DNA of 64,000 bases from Methanolobus zinderi. Its GTDB lineage: Archaea > Halobacteriota > Methanosarcinia > Methanosarcinales > Methanosarcinaceae. A model generated the notes under the pieces. The model was not told where the DNA came from. It was given only the letters and a program-made list of their open reading frames with translations, and did not search any database. Shown here one piece after another: positions 35,905 through 43,633 of the stretch (position 1 is its first letter; each line of letters opens with the position of its first letter). The translations under genes were made by a program, and so were the position numbers. The stretch covers positions 1,674,001 to 1,738,000 of the forward strand of contig NZ_CP058215.1 in the NCBI RefSeq assembly GCF_013388255.1, written 5' to 3'.

Positions 35905-35917
35905 TGTGGTGTCGGAC

Positions 35918-36367
35918 ATGGAACAGACATACATTATGATAAAGCCTGATGCAGTACAGAGAGGACTCATCGGAGAGATCGTAGCAAGGATCGAGAAACG
36001 CGGTCTGAAGATATCGGCTATGAAAATGGGCTTTATGGAAGAAGATAAAGCAAAGGAGCACTACAAGGAACATGTCGAAAGGCCGTTCTTCGGTGCACTT
36101 ATGGAATATGTTACATCCGGCCCTTGCGTATCCATGGTAGTCGAAGGGAAAGATGCAATTTCCATCATGCGTAAAATGAACGGCGCAACAAATCCTGTTG
36201 ATGCACTCCCCGGTACAATAAGAGGGGATTTTGCGATAGAAACAGGAAGAAATGTCGTACACGCATCGGATTCCCCTGAAGCGGCAAAGCGTGAAATAGC
36301 TATACACTTCAGCGAATCAGAGATCGTAGATTACGCTAAGATCGACGAGGTTTGCCTCTACGAGTGA
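35918..36367 (+). CDS. ndk: nucleoside diphosphate kinase
   Basis: 149 residues from MEQTYIMIKPDAVQRGL, the standard NDK N-terminus. It transfers the gamma-phosphate between NTPs and NDPs through a phospho-histidine; the active His is in GRNVVHASDSPEAA (about 113-116). Other conserved parts: KMGFMEEDKAKEHYKEH, GTIRGDFA. The GTG 12 bp upstream is in frame but less likely. Lies 13 bp after L24e, an arrangement common in euryarchaea. Confidence 0.96.
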   Translation: MEQTYIMIKPDAVQRGLIGEIVARIEKRGLKISAMKMGFMEEDKAKEHYKEHVERPFFGALMEYVTSGPCVSMVVEGKDAISIMRKMNGATNPVDALPGTIRGDFAIETGRNVVHASDSPEAAKREIAIHFSESEIVDYAKIDEVCLYE

Positions 36368-36376
36368 TCAAAAAGC

Positions 36377-36417
36377 TTTCCGGGAACTTTGATCCAAGAT
36401 CCAACGGATCCCGGAAA
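36377..36417 (+). terminator. inverted repeat between ndk and aIF5B
   Basis: TTTCCGGGA (36377-36385) pairs with TCCCGGAAA (36409-36417), a 9-bp stem over a 23-nt loop that itself contains GATCC/GGATC. Only a short T-run follows, so it may be a partial terminator, processing site or attenuator before infB. Confidence 0.4.
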
Positions 36418-36467
36418 ACCTTTACACTGATAGCTTATTATAGTAACTTATTTTCGAAGGGGTTGCA

Positions 36468-38243
36468 ATGGCAGTTAAGCAGGATTTACGTACACCAATA
36501 GTTTCCGTGATGGGACATGTGGACCATGGGAAAACCACACTACTTGACAGGATAAGAGGTAGTACCGTAGCAGAGGGTGAAGCAGGAGCTATTACCCAGC
36601 ATATAGGTGCCACCGAGGTTCCCATAGATATCATCGTAAACAAATGTGGCAACCCTGACCTGAGGAACAAGTTCATCGTACCAGGTCTTCTTTTTATTGA
36701 TACGCCAGGACATCATGCCTTCACCTCATTGAGAAGTCGTGGAGGATCACTTGCGGATCTGGCTATTGTTATCATTGACATCAATGAGGGTTTCATGCCA
36801 CAGACCATCGAGAGTCTGCAGATACTTAAAAGGTTCAAGACTCCTTTTGTGGTTGTTGCCAACAAGATAGACAGGATACATGGCTGGGAAGCACAGAAGA
36901 ACGCTCCATTCATTGTTTCCTATAACAAGCAGGCTGATAACGTAAAGGCCGAACTTGACAGAAAATTCTATGAGATCGTGGGCGAACTTTACGAAGCAGG
37001 TTTTAACTCTGAAAGACATGACAGGGTAAGTGATTTCCAGCGTAATATAGGAATAATACCAATAAGTGCCATGACAGGGGAAGGTATTCCCGATGTGCTT
37101 ATGGTACTTCTGGGCCTTGCACAGAGGTTCCTTGAGGGTAATCTGCATTATAATGCGAACGGACCCGGAGTAGGAACTGTCCTGGAAGTAAAAGAAGAAA
37201 AGGGACTGGGAACCACAATAGACGTCATTCTCTATGACGGAACCCTGAAAAAGGGCGATATGATAGTTGTCGGCAGTCTTGGCAAACCAATACAGACCAA
37301 GGTCCGTGCTCTTTTAAAACCCCGGCCTCTTTCGGAGATAAAGGCCGAGGAGAAGTTCAAACAGGTACAGTCCGTGACAGCGGCAATCGGTGTGAAAATA
37401 TCGGCACCGAATCTGGACAGTGCTCTTGCAGGATCCCCTGTGAGGGTAGTTACACCTGAAAACATTGATGCGATCTCGGATGAGATCCAAAATGAGATAG
37501 AGGACGTCCAGATAGATACCGATGCCATGGGAATAACCATCAAGGCCGATACGATAGGCTCTCTGGAAGCTCTTGTAAACGAGCTCAAGAAAGAGGAGAT
37601 CCCGATCAGGAAAGCAAGTGTAGGAGATGTTTCCCAGCGTGACATCGTGGAGATTGCAGCAATTGAGGATCCATTCTACAAGGTGATCATAGGCTTCAAT
37701 GTAAAGGTGCTTCCGGATGCTAAGGAAAAGCTGCAGGATAGCGATATCAGATCCTTTATGAGTGATATCATCTACAGACTTATTGATGATTACGAGGACT
37801 GGGCAAAGGAGCAGAAGGAGCTTGCCGAGAAAGAGATGACAGAACATATCGTAAAACCCGGAAGGTTCCAGATACTTCCAAACTGCACTTTCAGGCAGAG
37901 CAAGCCTGCAGTTGTAGGTGTTAAGATCATCGGCGGTGTGGTAAAAACAAATGTCGATGTCACTACAGAAGATGGAACCGTTGTAGGCAAGGTCAAAGGC
38001 CTTCAATTAAGCGGAGAGAATATCTCCAAAGCCAGGGTAGGTATGGAAGTTGCACTTGCACTAGAGGGTCCGACTGTTGGCAGGCAAATAAAAGAGGAAG
38101 ATTTCCTCTTTGTGAATATCCCGGAAAGACATGCCAAAACCCTTGAAAATGAAATTTACGACACATTGACGGCAGACGAATTAGAAACACTGGATGCATT
38201 TCTTGAGATCAAAAGGAGAGGAAATCCTTTCTGGGCAAAGTGA
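36468..38243 (+). CDS. infB: translation initiation factor aIF5B
   Basis: 591 residues, the usual archaeal size (IF2/eIF5B family). GTPase that promotes subunit joining with initiator tRNA. G1 GHVDHGKT (about 16-23), G3 DTPGHH, G4 NKID (VVANKIDRIHGW), followed by domain II, domain III and the long helix leading to domain IV with YEDWAKEQKELAEKEM and the end GNPFWAK. The G-domain carries the archaeal insert VPIDIIVNKCGNPDLRN. No intein. SD AAGGGG at about 36459. Confidence 0.95.
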   Translation: MAVKQDLRTPIVSVMGHVDHGKTTLLDRIRGSTVAEGEAGAITQHIGATEVPIDIIVNKCGNPDLRNKFIVPGLLFIDTPGHHAFTSLRSRGGSLADLAIVIIDINEGFMPQTIESLQILKRFKTPFVVVANKIDRIHGWEAQKNAPFIVSYNKQADNVKAELDRKFYEIVGELYEAGFNSERHDRVSDFQRNIGIIPISAMTGEGIPDVLMVLLGLAQRFLEGNLHYNANGPGVGTVLEVKEEKGLGTTIDVILYDGTLKKGDMIVVGSLGKPIQTKVRALLKPRPLSEIKAEEKFKQVQSVTAAIGVKISAPNLDSALAGSPVRVVTPENIDAISDEIQNEIEDVQIDTDAMGITIKADTIGSLEALVNELKKEEIPIRKASVGDVSQRDIVEIAAIEDPFYKVIIGFNVKVLPDAKEKLQDSDIRSFMSDIIYRLIDDYEDWAKEQKELAEKEMTEHIVKPGRFQILPNCTFRQSKPAVVGVKIIGGVVKTNVDVTTEDGTVVGKVKGLQLSGENISKARVGMEVALALEGPTVGRQIKEEDFLFVNIPERHAKTLENEIYDTLTADELETLDAFLEIKRRGNPFWAK

Positions 38244-38311
38244 GATCAGGAAATCAGACCTCATGAATATCATTAGAATACAAAGGAAAAATAGACTAAA
38301 GGAGAATTAAT

Positions 38312-38743
38312 ATGGCAGATTTCAAAGTTGTGGTATCAGACCCTAAAACAAAAGCATATCAATTCGACGTAACCGGAACAGAAGCTAACAAGTTTATCGG
38401 TAAAGCCATCGGTCAGACAGTAGACGGTGGAGCTGTCGGATTACAGGGATATACATTGAAGATAACGGGCGGCAGTGACAAGAGCGGAATGGTCATGAGA
38501 CCTGACGTACCTGGTCCTAAGAGACAGAAAGTACTTGTCGCAGGTGGCGTTGGTTACACACCCGTCTCAAAGGGAGTACGTCGCAGGAAAATGATGCGTG
38601 GAAGGGAAATCGCACCTGACATCGTACAGATCAATGCTGTTGTTGTCGAATACGGCGACAAGACCATTGAGAAAATCCTCGGTGGCGAAGAAGAGCCAGC
38701 TGAGGAAACTGAAGAAGTAGAAGCAGCACCAGCAGAAGAGTGA
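38312..38743 (+). CDS. rps6e: ribosomal protein S6e
   Basis: 143 residues. Conserved core [30 protein letters not shown], cited by its part [20 protein letters not shown], followed by [19 protein letters not shown]. The acidic Ala/Glu-rich tail replaces the phosphorylated C-terminus of the eukaryotic protein. SD AAAGGAG. Downstream of aIF5B by 68 bp and ended by a terminator. Confidence 0.95.
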   Translation: MADFKVVVSDPKTKAYQFDVTGTEANKFIGKAIGQTVDGGAVGLQGYTLKITGGSDKSGMVMRPDVPGPKRQKVLVAGGVGYTPVSKGVRRRKMMRGREIAPDIVQINAVVVEYGDKTIEKILGGEEEPAEETEEVEAAPAEE

Positions 38744-38760
38744 ATTTATCACTCTTTTTT
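38737..38760 (+). terminator. terminator of rps6e
   Basis: AGAGTGA (38737-38743, including the stop) pairs with TCACTCT (38749-38755) over ATTTA and runs into TTTTTTGCTCTTTTTTT. Confidence 0.75.
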
Positions 38761-38805
38761 GCTCTTTTTTTATTTAACTAACTTTCATTATCCATATTTC
38801 CGGCA

Positions 38806-40092
38806 TTACAATCCAGACTTTGTGTAGCTGGAAGTGCCAAATCCTATACTGATTATCTTCTTTCTGTCTGCAAGTTTCTGAAGGAATTTCTCCGCACCTC
38901 TCACATTCAGTCCGGTTTCTTCTGCGATATCCCGTGCATCAAAGTATTCGTTATTTTCCATAAATTCCTGCAGCCCGTCTTCAAGAGACACTATTTCTCT
39001 CCCGGAGCTATGCCAGATATACAGGTTTCTACCGGTATCAACTGATTCGTTGAAAATCAGATCACCGGTATCCAGTTCATAAAGGAAGATGACCAGGCGC
39101 GGATGCATGAACCCTTTAGCCCAATCCTTTATTTCGTTGTTCCAGACAGAAGCTACAAGGCAGAGACTGCGGAACTGTCCACCCGGAACAGCGTTTGCCC
39201 GTGACTGGACAAACTGCATCATTTCCCTCACGTCATCCATAGGATGCCAGTATGTCTCAAAATGCAAAAGTTCCCTGAAGACACCATCTTTGACCAACCC
39301 TATGATACGTCTGTCAGAGACATCAAAACTCCATTTTTTGTCACCTATGTAATTACCATCATGGGAGACTTCCGGCTGGTTGTGAGAATACTTGTGCTCA
39401 AGCAGATTGAAGTAATTATAAATCCCGGAAAGGGTTTCCGTATCAGGTTCATCTGAAAAGGAAATGATTTCAGTTTCCGTTTTTTGTTTTTCATTGCTGA
39501 TGCCGGATATTTCAGAGGATTTTATTCCAAAAGGACCGGGGAGTTTCTCTGAAGGAGTTGATTTGTCAGAGCTTACTCCCATAAAGCTTCCTGTTCCCGG
39601 AGCTTCTTTTTCCATGGAGGTGGCATCCGATCCTATGTTATCGTTTGATAAGCCGGCTTCCATCTCTTTTTCTTTGAATTCAGCAAGTACATTTTGGTCG
39701 ATTAGGATTCTCTCATTAAGGCTTTTCTCAAACTGGCCAAGTTGAGTCTCCAGCAGGAAAATATCCACAGTATCCTGTGACAGAAGCGAATTATTGACAG
39801 CTTCCAGGAATGCTGTTGAAGTAGCGATGAATCTGTCCTCTGAATCGTAAAAATCTTCCAGGTTACCTTCTTTTCCGTCAAAATTTCCAAGTCCCTTTGT
39901 TCCCATTTCAGAGATAATTCTCGAAACATCAGTCCGTATATTACGAAGACTGGAGTTTGCGTCCATATCGTTATCAATATACGTTTTCTGGACAAGCTTC
40001 TCGATCAGGCCATAAGCATCTTTAAGATTCTTTATTGCAGTCTGACGATTCTGCTCCTGTAAAATCTGGATGTCTGTGGGAATTTTAGACAT
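38806..40092 (-). CDS. hypothetical protein with C-terminal winged helix
   Basis: 428 residues, no signal or membrane segment. N-terminal helical region (about 1-145) including ILQEQNRQTAIKNLKDAYGLIEKLVQ; a Ser/Pro/Glu-rich linker (about 150-215); an alpha/beta domain (about 225-365) with WSFDVSDRRIIGLVKDG, FRSLCLVASVWN and LVIFLYELDTGDLIFN; and a C-terminal wHTH-like end YFDARDIAEETGLNVRGAEKFLQKLADRKKI. No catalytic motif recognised. SD AGAGGAT precedes the ATG. It follows the CARDB-like membrane protein gene by 79 bp on the same strand, so it probably belongs to the same unit and may be an effector or regulator of that system. Confidence 0.7.
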   Translation of the reverse strand: MSKIPTDIQILQEQNRQTAIKNLKDAYGLIEKLVQKTYIDNDMDANSSLRNIRTDVSRIISEMGTKGLGNFDGKEGNLEDFYDSEDRFIATSTAFLEAVNNSLLSQDTVDIFLLETQLGQFEKSLNERILIDQNVLAEFKEKEMEAGLSNDNIGSDATSMEKEAPGTGSFMGVSSDKSTPSEKLPGPFGIKSSEISGISNEKQKTETEIISFSDEPDTETLSGIYNYFNLLEHKYSHNQPEVSHDGNYIGDKKWSFDVSDRRIIGLVKDGVFRELLHFETYWHPMDDVREMMQFVQSRANAVPGGQFRSLCLVASVWNNEIKDWAKGFMHPRLVIFLYELDTGDLIFNESVDTGRNLYIWHSSGREIVSLEDGLQEFMENNEYFDARDIAEETGLNVRGAEKFLQKLADRKKIISIGFGTSSYTKSGL

Positions 40093-40171
40093 GATTATCC
40101 TCTTGATCTACTTTTGATTCTTTGCAATAGTTGTCATTTAAATTATTGCGATGTAAGAGCCGGTAAATTGT

Positions 40172-41464
40172 TCAAATGATATTGTGAGTTCCAAGATAGA
40201 TCGGTTCTCTATGACCTTCAACGCCGTTTATCTCAAAAGAGATATTCATGTTTCCAAGATCAACCTTCCCGCCTGTCTTCGGTTTGACGGACAGGGATAC
40301 ATAACTTGATGAGTTAGGCCGGACTTCAGGAATGGATACTTCAGGTGACTCACATTCGATCTGCGAGGAAAAACAGCTTGTGAACCTGAGCTTTGAAAGC
40401 GGCACATCTGAGTGGTTATCAACCGTTATCCCGATGGTGGCAGGAACTTCCCTGTGGAAATTATCCGGGATGTTCAGTCTGACATCAAAGTCCGGTATTC
40501 CGATATCGCGTTTTCCGAGATCCACAGGCCCTACGTAGCATTCGTTCCCGTTCAGGTGAAATCTCACATTGAAATAACCAAGACTTGTTTCACGGTCCAT
40601 CTTCGGAACTATATCAAAGGCTAAAGATCTGGCAGAATCCGGGGTGACCTCATCCATTGTAAAAACAGAGGAATCTGATTCGATTCCCTTTGAAAGGAAA
40701 AACCTGACAGCAGGTTTTATCAGTGACATCTTATAATCGTTTCTCAATGAGACCTGCATGGAAGCAGGTTGCCCGAATTTGAGATTTTCGGGAACATCCG
40801 CACTGATAGTAAGATATGAGCAGCTAACTTCATGTGTACCCATGGAAAAAGGTTCTTTCCTGAACTCTTTCCCTTTCATTTCAAAATAAAAATCAACAAG
40901 TCCCAGATCGGCCTTCCCGGCGCAAAGGGGAACAAATGAAATCGATACGGATTTGGATGCTCCCGGTTTTAGAGAACCGGCCGAGACCTCAGGGGAATCA
41001 CAGCGTATGCATTCGGGAAAAACTGCCCTGATCCAGATATTTTCGACCTGTGACTTTGTAGGGTTACTTATCTGGAAAGATACCGAACTGCCGATCCCAA
41101 GTTCCATTTTGGGAGGGAGGCTGAAATCAGCTCTGACGGATTCGTACGCTTTTAGCTCTTTATTTCTTCTTTTCCTGGCTCCCAGAGTCCTGTCATATAT
41201 CCAGAAGAAATAAACCGGCAGGTAAGGAAGCACTATGCCTGCCAGGACAGGTGGGATGGATGCAGGTATCCCGGGGTATGATAAACTTCTGATGTAGGCA
41301 AGTTCAGGAATAATATCTGCATTTCCCGAGATAAACACAGCAGCCCACAAGATCCATGCAAAAAGGTAGAGCTGAAGCAATATTCCTGCCAATCCACCCG
41401 CCCGGTTCAAAAGGACATAGGGGAATGATTTTACTGTACCGGCCAGAAGTTTGGGAATTCTCAT
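40172..41464 (-). CDS. membrane protein with three tandem Ig-like (CARDB-like) repeats
   Basis: 430 residues from ATG at 41464 (an open frame continues to a TTG at 41482). Two N-terminal hydrophobic helices (about 24-48 and 70-95) are followed by a basic stretch (GARKRRNKELKAY) and three beta repeats of about 105 residues, roughly 115-220, 221-330 and 331-430. Repeats 1 and 3 share CDSPEVSAG/CESPEVSIP; all three end alike: FEMKGKEFRKEPFSMGTHEV, HLNGNECYVGPVDLGKRDI, FEINGVEGHREPIYLGTHNI. CARDB-like domains mediate protein-protein contacts. A TATA box at about 41510-41520 suggests its own promoter downstream of the Vps4-like ATPase. Confidence 0.75.
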   Translation of the reverse strand: MRIPKLLAGTVKSFPYVLLNRAGGLAGILLQLYLFAWILWAAVFISGNADIIPELAYIRSLSYPGIPASIPPVLAGIVLPYLPVYFFWIYDRTLGARKRRNKELKAYESVRADFSLPPKMELGIGSSVSFQISNPTKSQVENIWIRAVFPECIRCDSPEVSAGSLKPGASKSVSISFVPLCAGKADLGLVDFYFEMKGKEFRKEPFSMGTHEVSCSYLTISADVPENLKFGQPASMQVSLRNDYKMSLIKPAVRFFLSKGIESDSSVFTMDEVTPDSARSLAFDIVPKMDRETSLGYFNVRFHLNGNECYVGPVDLGKRDIGIPDFDVRLNIPDNFHREVPATIGITVDNHSDVPLSKLRFTSCFSSQIECESPEVSIPEVRPNSSSYVSLSVKPKTGGKVDLGNMNISFEINGVEGHREPIYLGTHNII

Positions 41465-41508
41465 TGTATCACACTTGATCAACTAGAAGTAGCTATTAAT
41501 ATATAGAT

Positions 41509-41520
41509 CAGAATATATAA
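41509..41520 (-). promoter_or_regulatory. TATA box of the CARDB-like gene
   Basis: The minus-strand ATTTATATATTC lies about 50 bp before the ATG at 41464, with a second TATATA at about 41498-41505. It predicts a short leader of about 25 nt. Confidence 0.45.
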
Positions 41521-41588
41521 ATAATTTGTTTTTCTGTCTTAGTCCCTAAAGCAAAAAGTGTGGGGAAGAACATGAGAACCTGTAACCG

Positions 41589-42749
41589 TTATCCGCTGAA
41601 TATCTCACCGAAAACCTCTTCCTCACCTGTTTTCTGTATAGCTTTCCTGGCTCCGATATACCAGCTTGTAATCGAGGGTTTGCGCTTCTCGATTACAGTG
41701 GCAAAGTCCTGCATACCTATTTTGCGAATCTCCCCACCCCGAAGAGCTTCACCAAGCGGGATATCTGCCGCTTCCCTGCAGATGGATGCTATGTCAGCAC
41801 CCGAATAGGAATCAGTCATTCCTGCCAGGGCCATGACATCGACTTCATCATCAATAGGGCGGTCCTTAAGCTGAATATCGAATATGGCCGCCCTGGCTTC
41901 AAGGTCCGGCTCGGGTATGAAGACAAGTTTGCTGAATCGCCCCGGGCGTCTCAGGGCAGGATCAATGGACCAGGGCTCATTGGTGGCTGCAAGCACAAGC
42001 AGGTCATCGCCTGCAGTATCCACACCGTCCATCTGGGCAAGCATTTCGTTTACAACCCTCTTGGCATAATCTTCGCTCTCACTTCTCCTGACAGCTACAG
42101 AGTCGATCTCGTCAAAGAAGATTATAGCTCTCTCACTCTGCCTTGCGGTATCAAATATCTGCTTGATATTCTTCTCGGATGCACCCACCCATTTACTTAC
42201 GATGCTGCTGGTCTTGACACTGATGAACTCCGCACCGCATTCCTTTGCCGCAGCCTTTGCCATCATTGTTTTTCCACAGCCGGGAGGACCATAGAGCAGG
42301 ATTCCCTCTCCTGCTTTCTGACCATACATCCGGTAGAGTTCCTTGTGGGTGAAAGGATAGATTATCGCCTTGCGTATCTCTTCCTTTACATCCTCAAGAC
42401 CTCCGATATCTGGGAAGCCGATATTGGGGATCTCTTTGAGGATCAGGTCATCCTTTGACAGGGATGATTCATCCCTGTTATCAGAACCATTACTGCTTTC
42501 CAGACCACCACTTGAGTATTTTGCAGAGGATGATTTAAGTGATTGTGCCTTGGCAAAAAGATGTTCCGCAAGGTCACGCTGGGTGTTACGGTCCATTTCG
42601 TCACCTGCAGACGCATAGGCATCATTATAGAGCTTGGCCGCCTTAAGGTATAGCTGTCTTGCTCTCTCATGCTGGCCGCTTTCTTCAAGTTCCTTTGCTG
42701 CCTTGGAATATCCACGTGCCTGGGCTGCGAGGGTGATCGCTGAAGTCAA
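41589..42749 (-). CDS. Vps4-like AAA ATPase with N-terminal MIT-type domain
   Basis: 386 residues, TTG start at 42749 with GAGGTG nine nt upstream. Residues about 5-78 are a three-helix MIT-like domain (YSKAAKELEESGQHERARQLYLKAAKLY, cited by its core SGQHERARQLYLKAAKLYND). The AAA core follows a linker: Walker A GPPGCGKT, pore loop SSIVSKWVGASEKNIKQIF (the SKWxGxSEK pattern of Vps4), Walker B IIFFDEIDSVA, sensor ATNEPWSIDPALRRPGRF with two arginine fingers. The end KPSITSWYIGARKAIQ resembles the Vps4 C-terminal helix. Vps4/CdvC disassembles ESCRT-III polymers; a Snf7-like partner is encoded 45 bp upstream in the same unit. Confidence 0.85.
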   Translation of the reverse strand: MTSAITLAAQARGYSKAAKELEESGQHERARQLYLKAAKLYNDAYASAGDEMDRNTQRDLAEHLFAKAQSLKSSSAKYSSGGLESSNGSDNRDESSLSKDDLILKEIPNIGFPDIGGLEDVKEEIRKAIIYPFTHKELYRMYGQKAGEGILLYGPPGCGKTMMAKAAAKECGAEFISVKTSSIVSKWVGASEKNIKQIFDTARQSERAIIFFDEIDSVAVRRSESEDYAKRVVNEMLAQMDGVDTAGDDLLVLAATNEPWSIDPALRRPGRFSKLVFIPEPDLEARAAIFDIQLKDRPIDDEVDVMALAGMTDSYSGADIASICREAADIPLGEALRGGEIRKIGMQDFATVIEKRKPSITSWYIGARKAIQKTGEEEVFGEIFSG

Positions 42750-42794
42750 ATGTGCACCTCACATGTGTTTTTAGTCTGCGTTCCCATACAGCAG

Positions 42795-43364
42795 TTATTC
42801 GGTTTCTGCCAGCTCGGAATCTATCTTTTTGGACAGGTCATCCTTTTTGGTTTCCGAGCTGCTGAGTTCTGCAAGCAGTTCTGACCTCAGGGAATCCTGC
42901 ATCTCACTGAGCTCAGCATTACCACCCATGGCAGCATCCATTGTGGATGTCATCATTGTGCTTGCTGTATTCACCTTTTCCATGGATGTACGGATATTGG
43001 TCACCGCGCCTTCAAGCTTATTGGTATCAAAACCAAGCTGTTTCTGCCACTGTCCCAGATCCTCACCGATCTCCACGACCTCTTTGAGACCGGTCTGCAT
43101 CTCAATGACATCGGACATGGACTGTGCCATCTCCACCATGCTGCCAATGGTATTGACCTGACCTTCTACCAGTGAGTAGCGTCTTGAAGCGACCCTGAAT
43201 TCACGATCGTTTCCATTCGCAAGTGCTTCCTTGGCTTCTGATCTTGCTTTTTCTTGCTTTTTCTTCAGTTCCTTTTCACGGGCCGTAAGCCTTTGCTCGG
43301 ATATCGAGAGCTTTGTTTTCATTTCTTCTGGAGAGACTTTTTTGAAAGGATTCTTGAACACCAT
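42795..43364 (-). CDS. ESCRT-III/Snf7-like (CdvB-like) helical protein
   Basis: 189 residues from MVFKNPFKKVSPEE. Basic N-terminus, then a long helical hairpin: KLSISEQRLTAREKELKKKQEKARSEAKEALANGNDREF (cited by ARSEAKEALANGNDREFRVA), a second helix SLVEGQVNTIGSMVEMAQSM, then shorter acidic helices with EVVEIGEDLGQWQKQ and TSMEKVNTASTMMTSTMDAA, and an acidic Ser-rich C-terminus. Charge polarity, length and the A-x-x-A-x-x-x-G-D/N pattern after helix 1 are those of Snf7/ESCRT-III; PspA/Vipp1 is the nearest alternative. The start overlaps the RHH gene stop (TGATG) with GGAGGAGG as SD. Sequence similarity is read by eye only. Confidence 0.65.
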   Translation of the reverse strand: MVFKNPFKKVSPEEMKTKLSISEQRLTAREKELKKKQEKARSEAKEALANGNDREFRVASRRYSLVEGQVNTIGSMVEMAQSMSDVIEMQTGLKEVVEIGEDLGQWQKQLGFDTNKLEGAVTNIRTSMEKVNTASTMMTSTMDAAMGGNAELSEMQDSLRSELLAELSSSETKKDDLSKKIDSELAETE

Positions 43365-43528
43365 CAGAGTTCCTCCTCCATCTTTTTTTGTTTTGCATAC
43401 CTGATGCACAATTTGAGAGCTTCAGATTTGTTGATCGCTATACCCATTTCTACTAAGCTTTCAAGATATATTTTACTGTCTTCAGATATTCTGGCGCTTA
43501 CCGGATAGGATCTTGTCATAGTCTTCAT
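43364..43528 (-). CDS. ribbon-helix-helix (CopG-like) DNA-binding protein
   Basis: 54 residues from ATG at 43528 (MKTMTRSYPVSARI); ATG 43519 is an alternative. The strand YPVSARIS, helix SKIYLESLVEMG and helix KSEALKLCIRYAKQ make up a complete RHH fold, a dimeric DNA binder acting on symmetric operators. First gene of the operon with the Snf7-like and Vps4-like genes, with its stop overlapping the next start, and placed at a divergent promoter. It is therefore the likely regulator of this locus (inference). Confidence 0.7.
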   Translation of the reverse strand: MKTMTRSYPVSARISEDSKIYLESLVEMGIAINKSEALKLCIRYAKQKKMEEEL

Positions 43529-43569
43529 CTTCACCGTTATTCTATTACTATTGTATACAATGGAAAACA

Positions 43570-43600
43570 ATATATATAATACTTATCCAATATATAAAAC
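43570..43600. promoter_or_regulatory. divergent promoter of the ESCRT-like locus
   Basis: Two TATA elements lie back to back: TATATATAAT (43571-43580), suited to leftward transcription of the RHH-Snf7-Vps4 unit, and TATATAAAAC (43591-43600), suited to the rightward SPFH gene. The intervening CTTATCCAA contains no clear palindrome, but control of both units from one site is likely. Confidence 0.5.
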
Positions 43601-43633
43601 AGAACATAGCCTGAAAATCAAAAGGTGGCAAAA

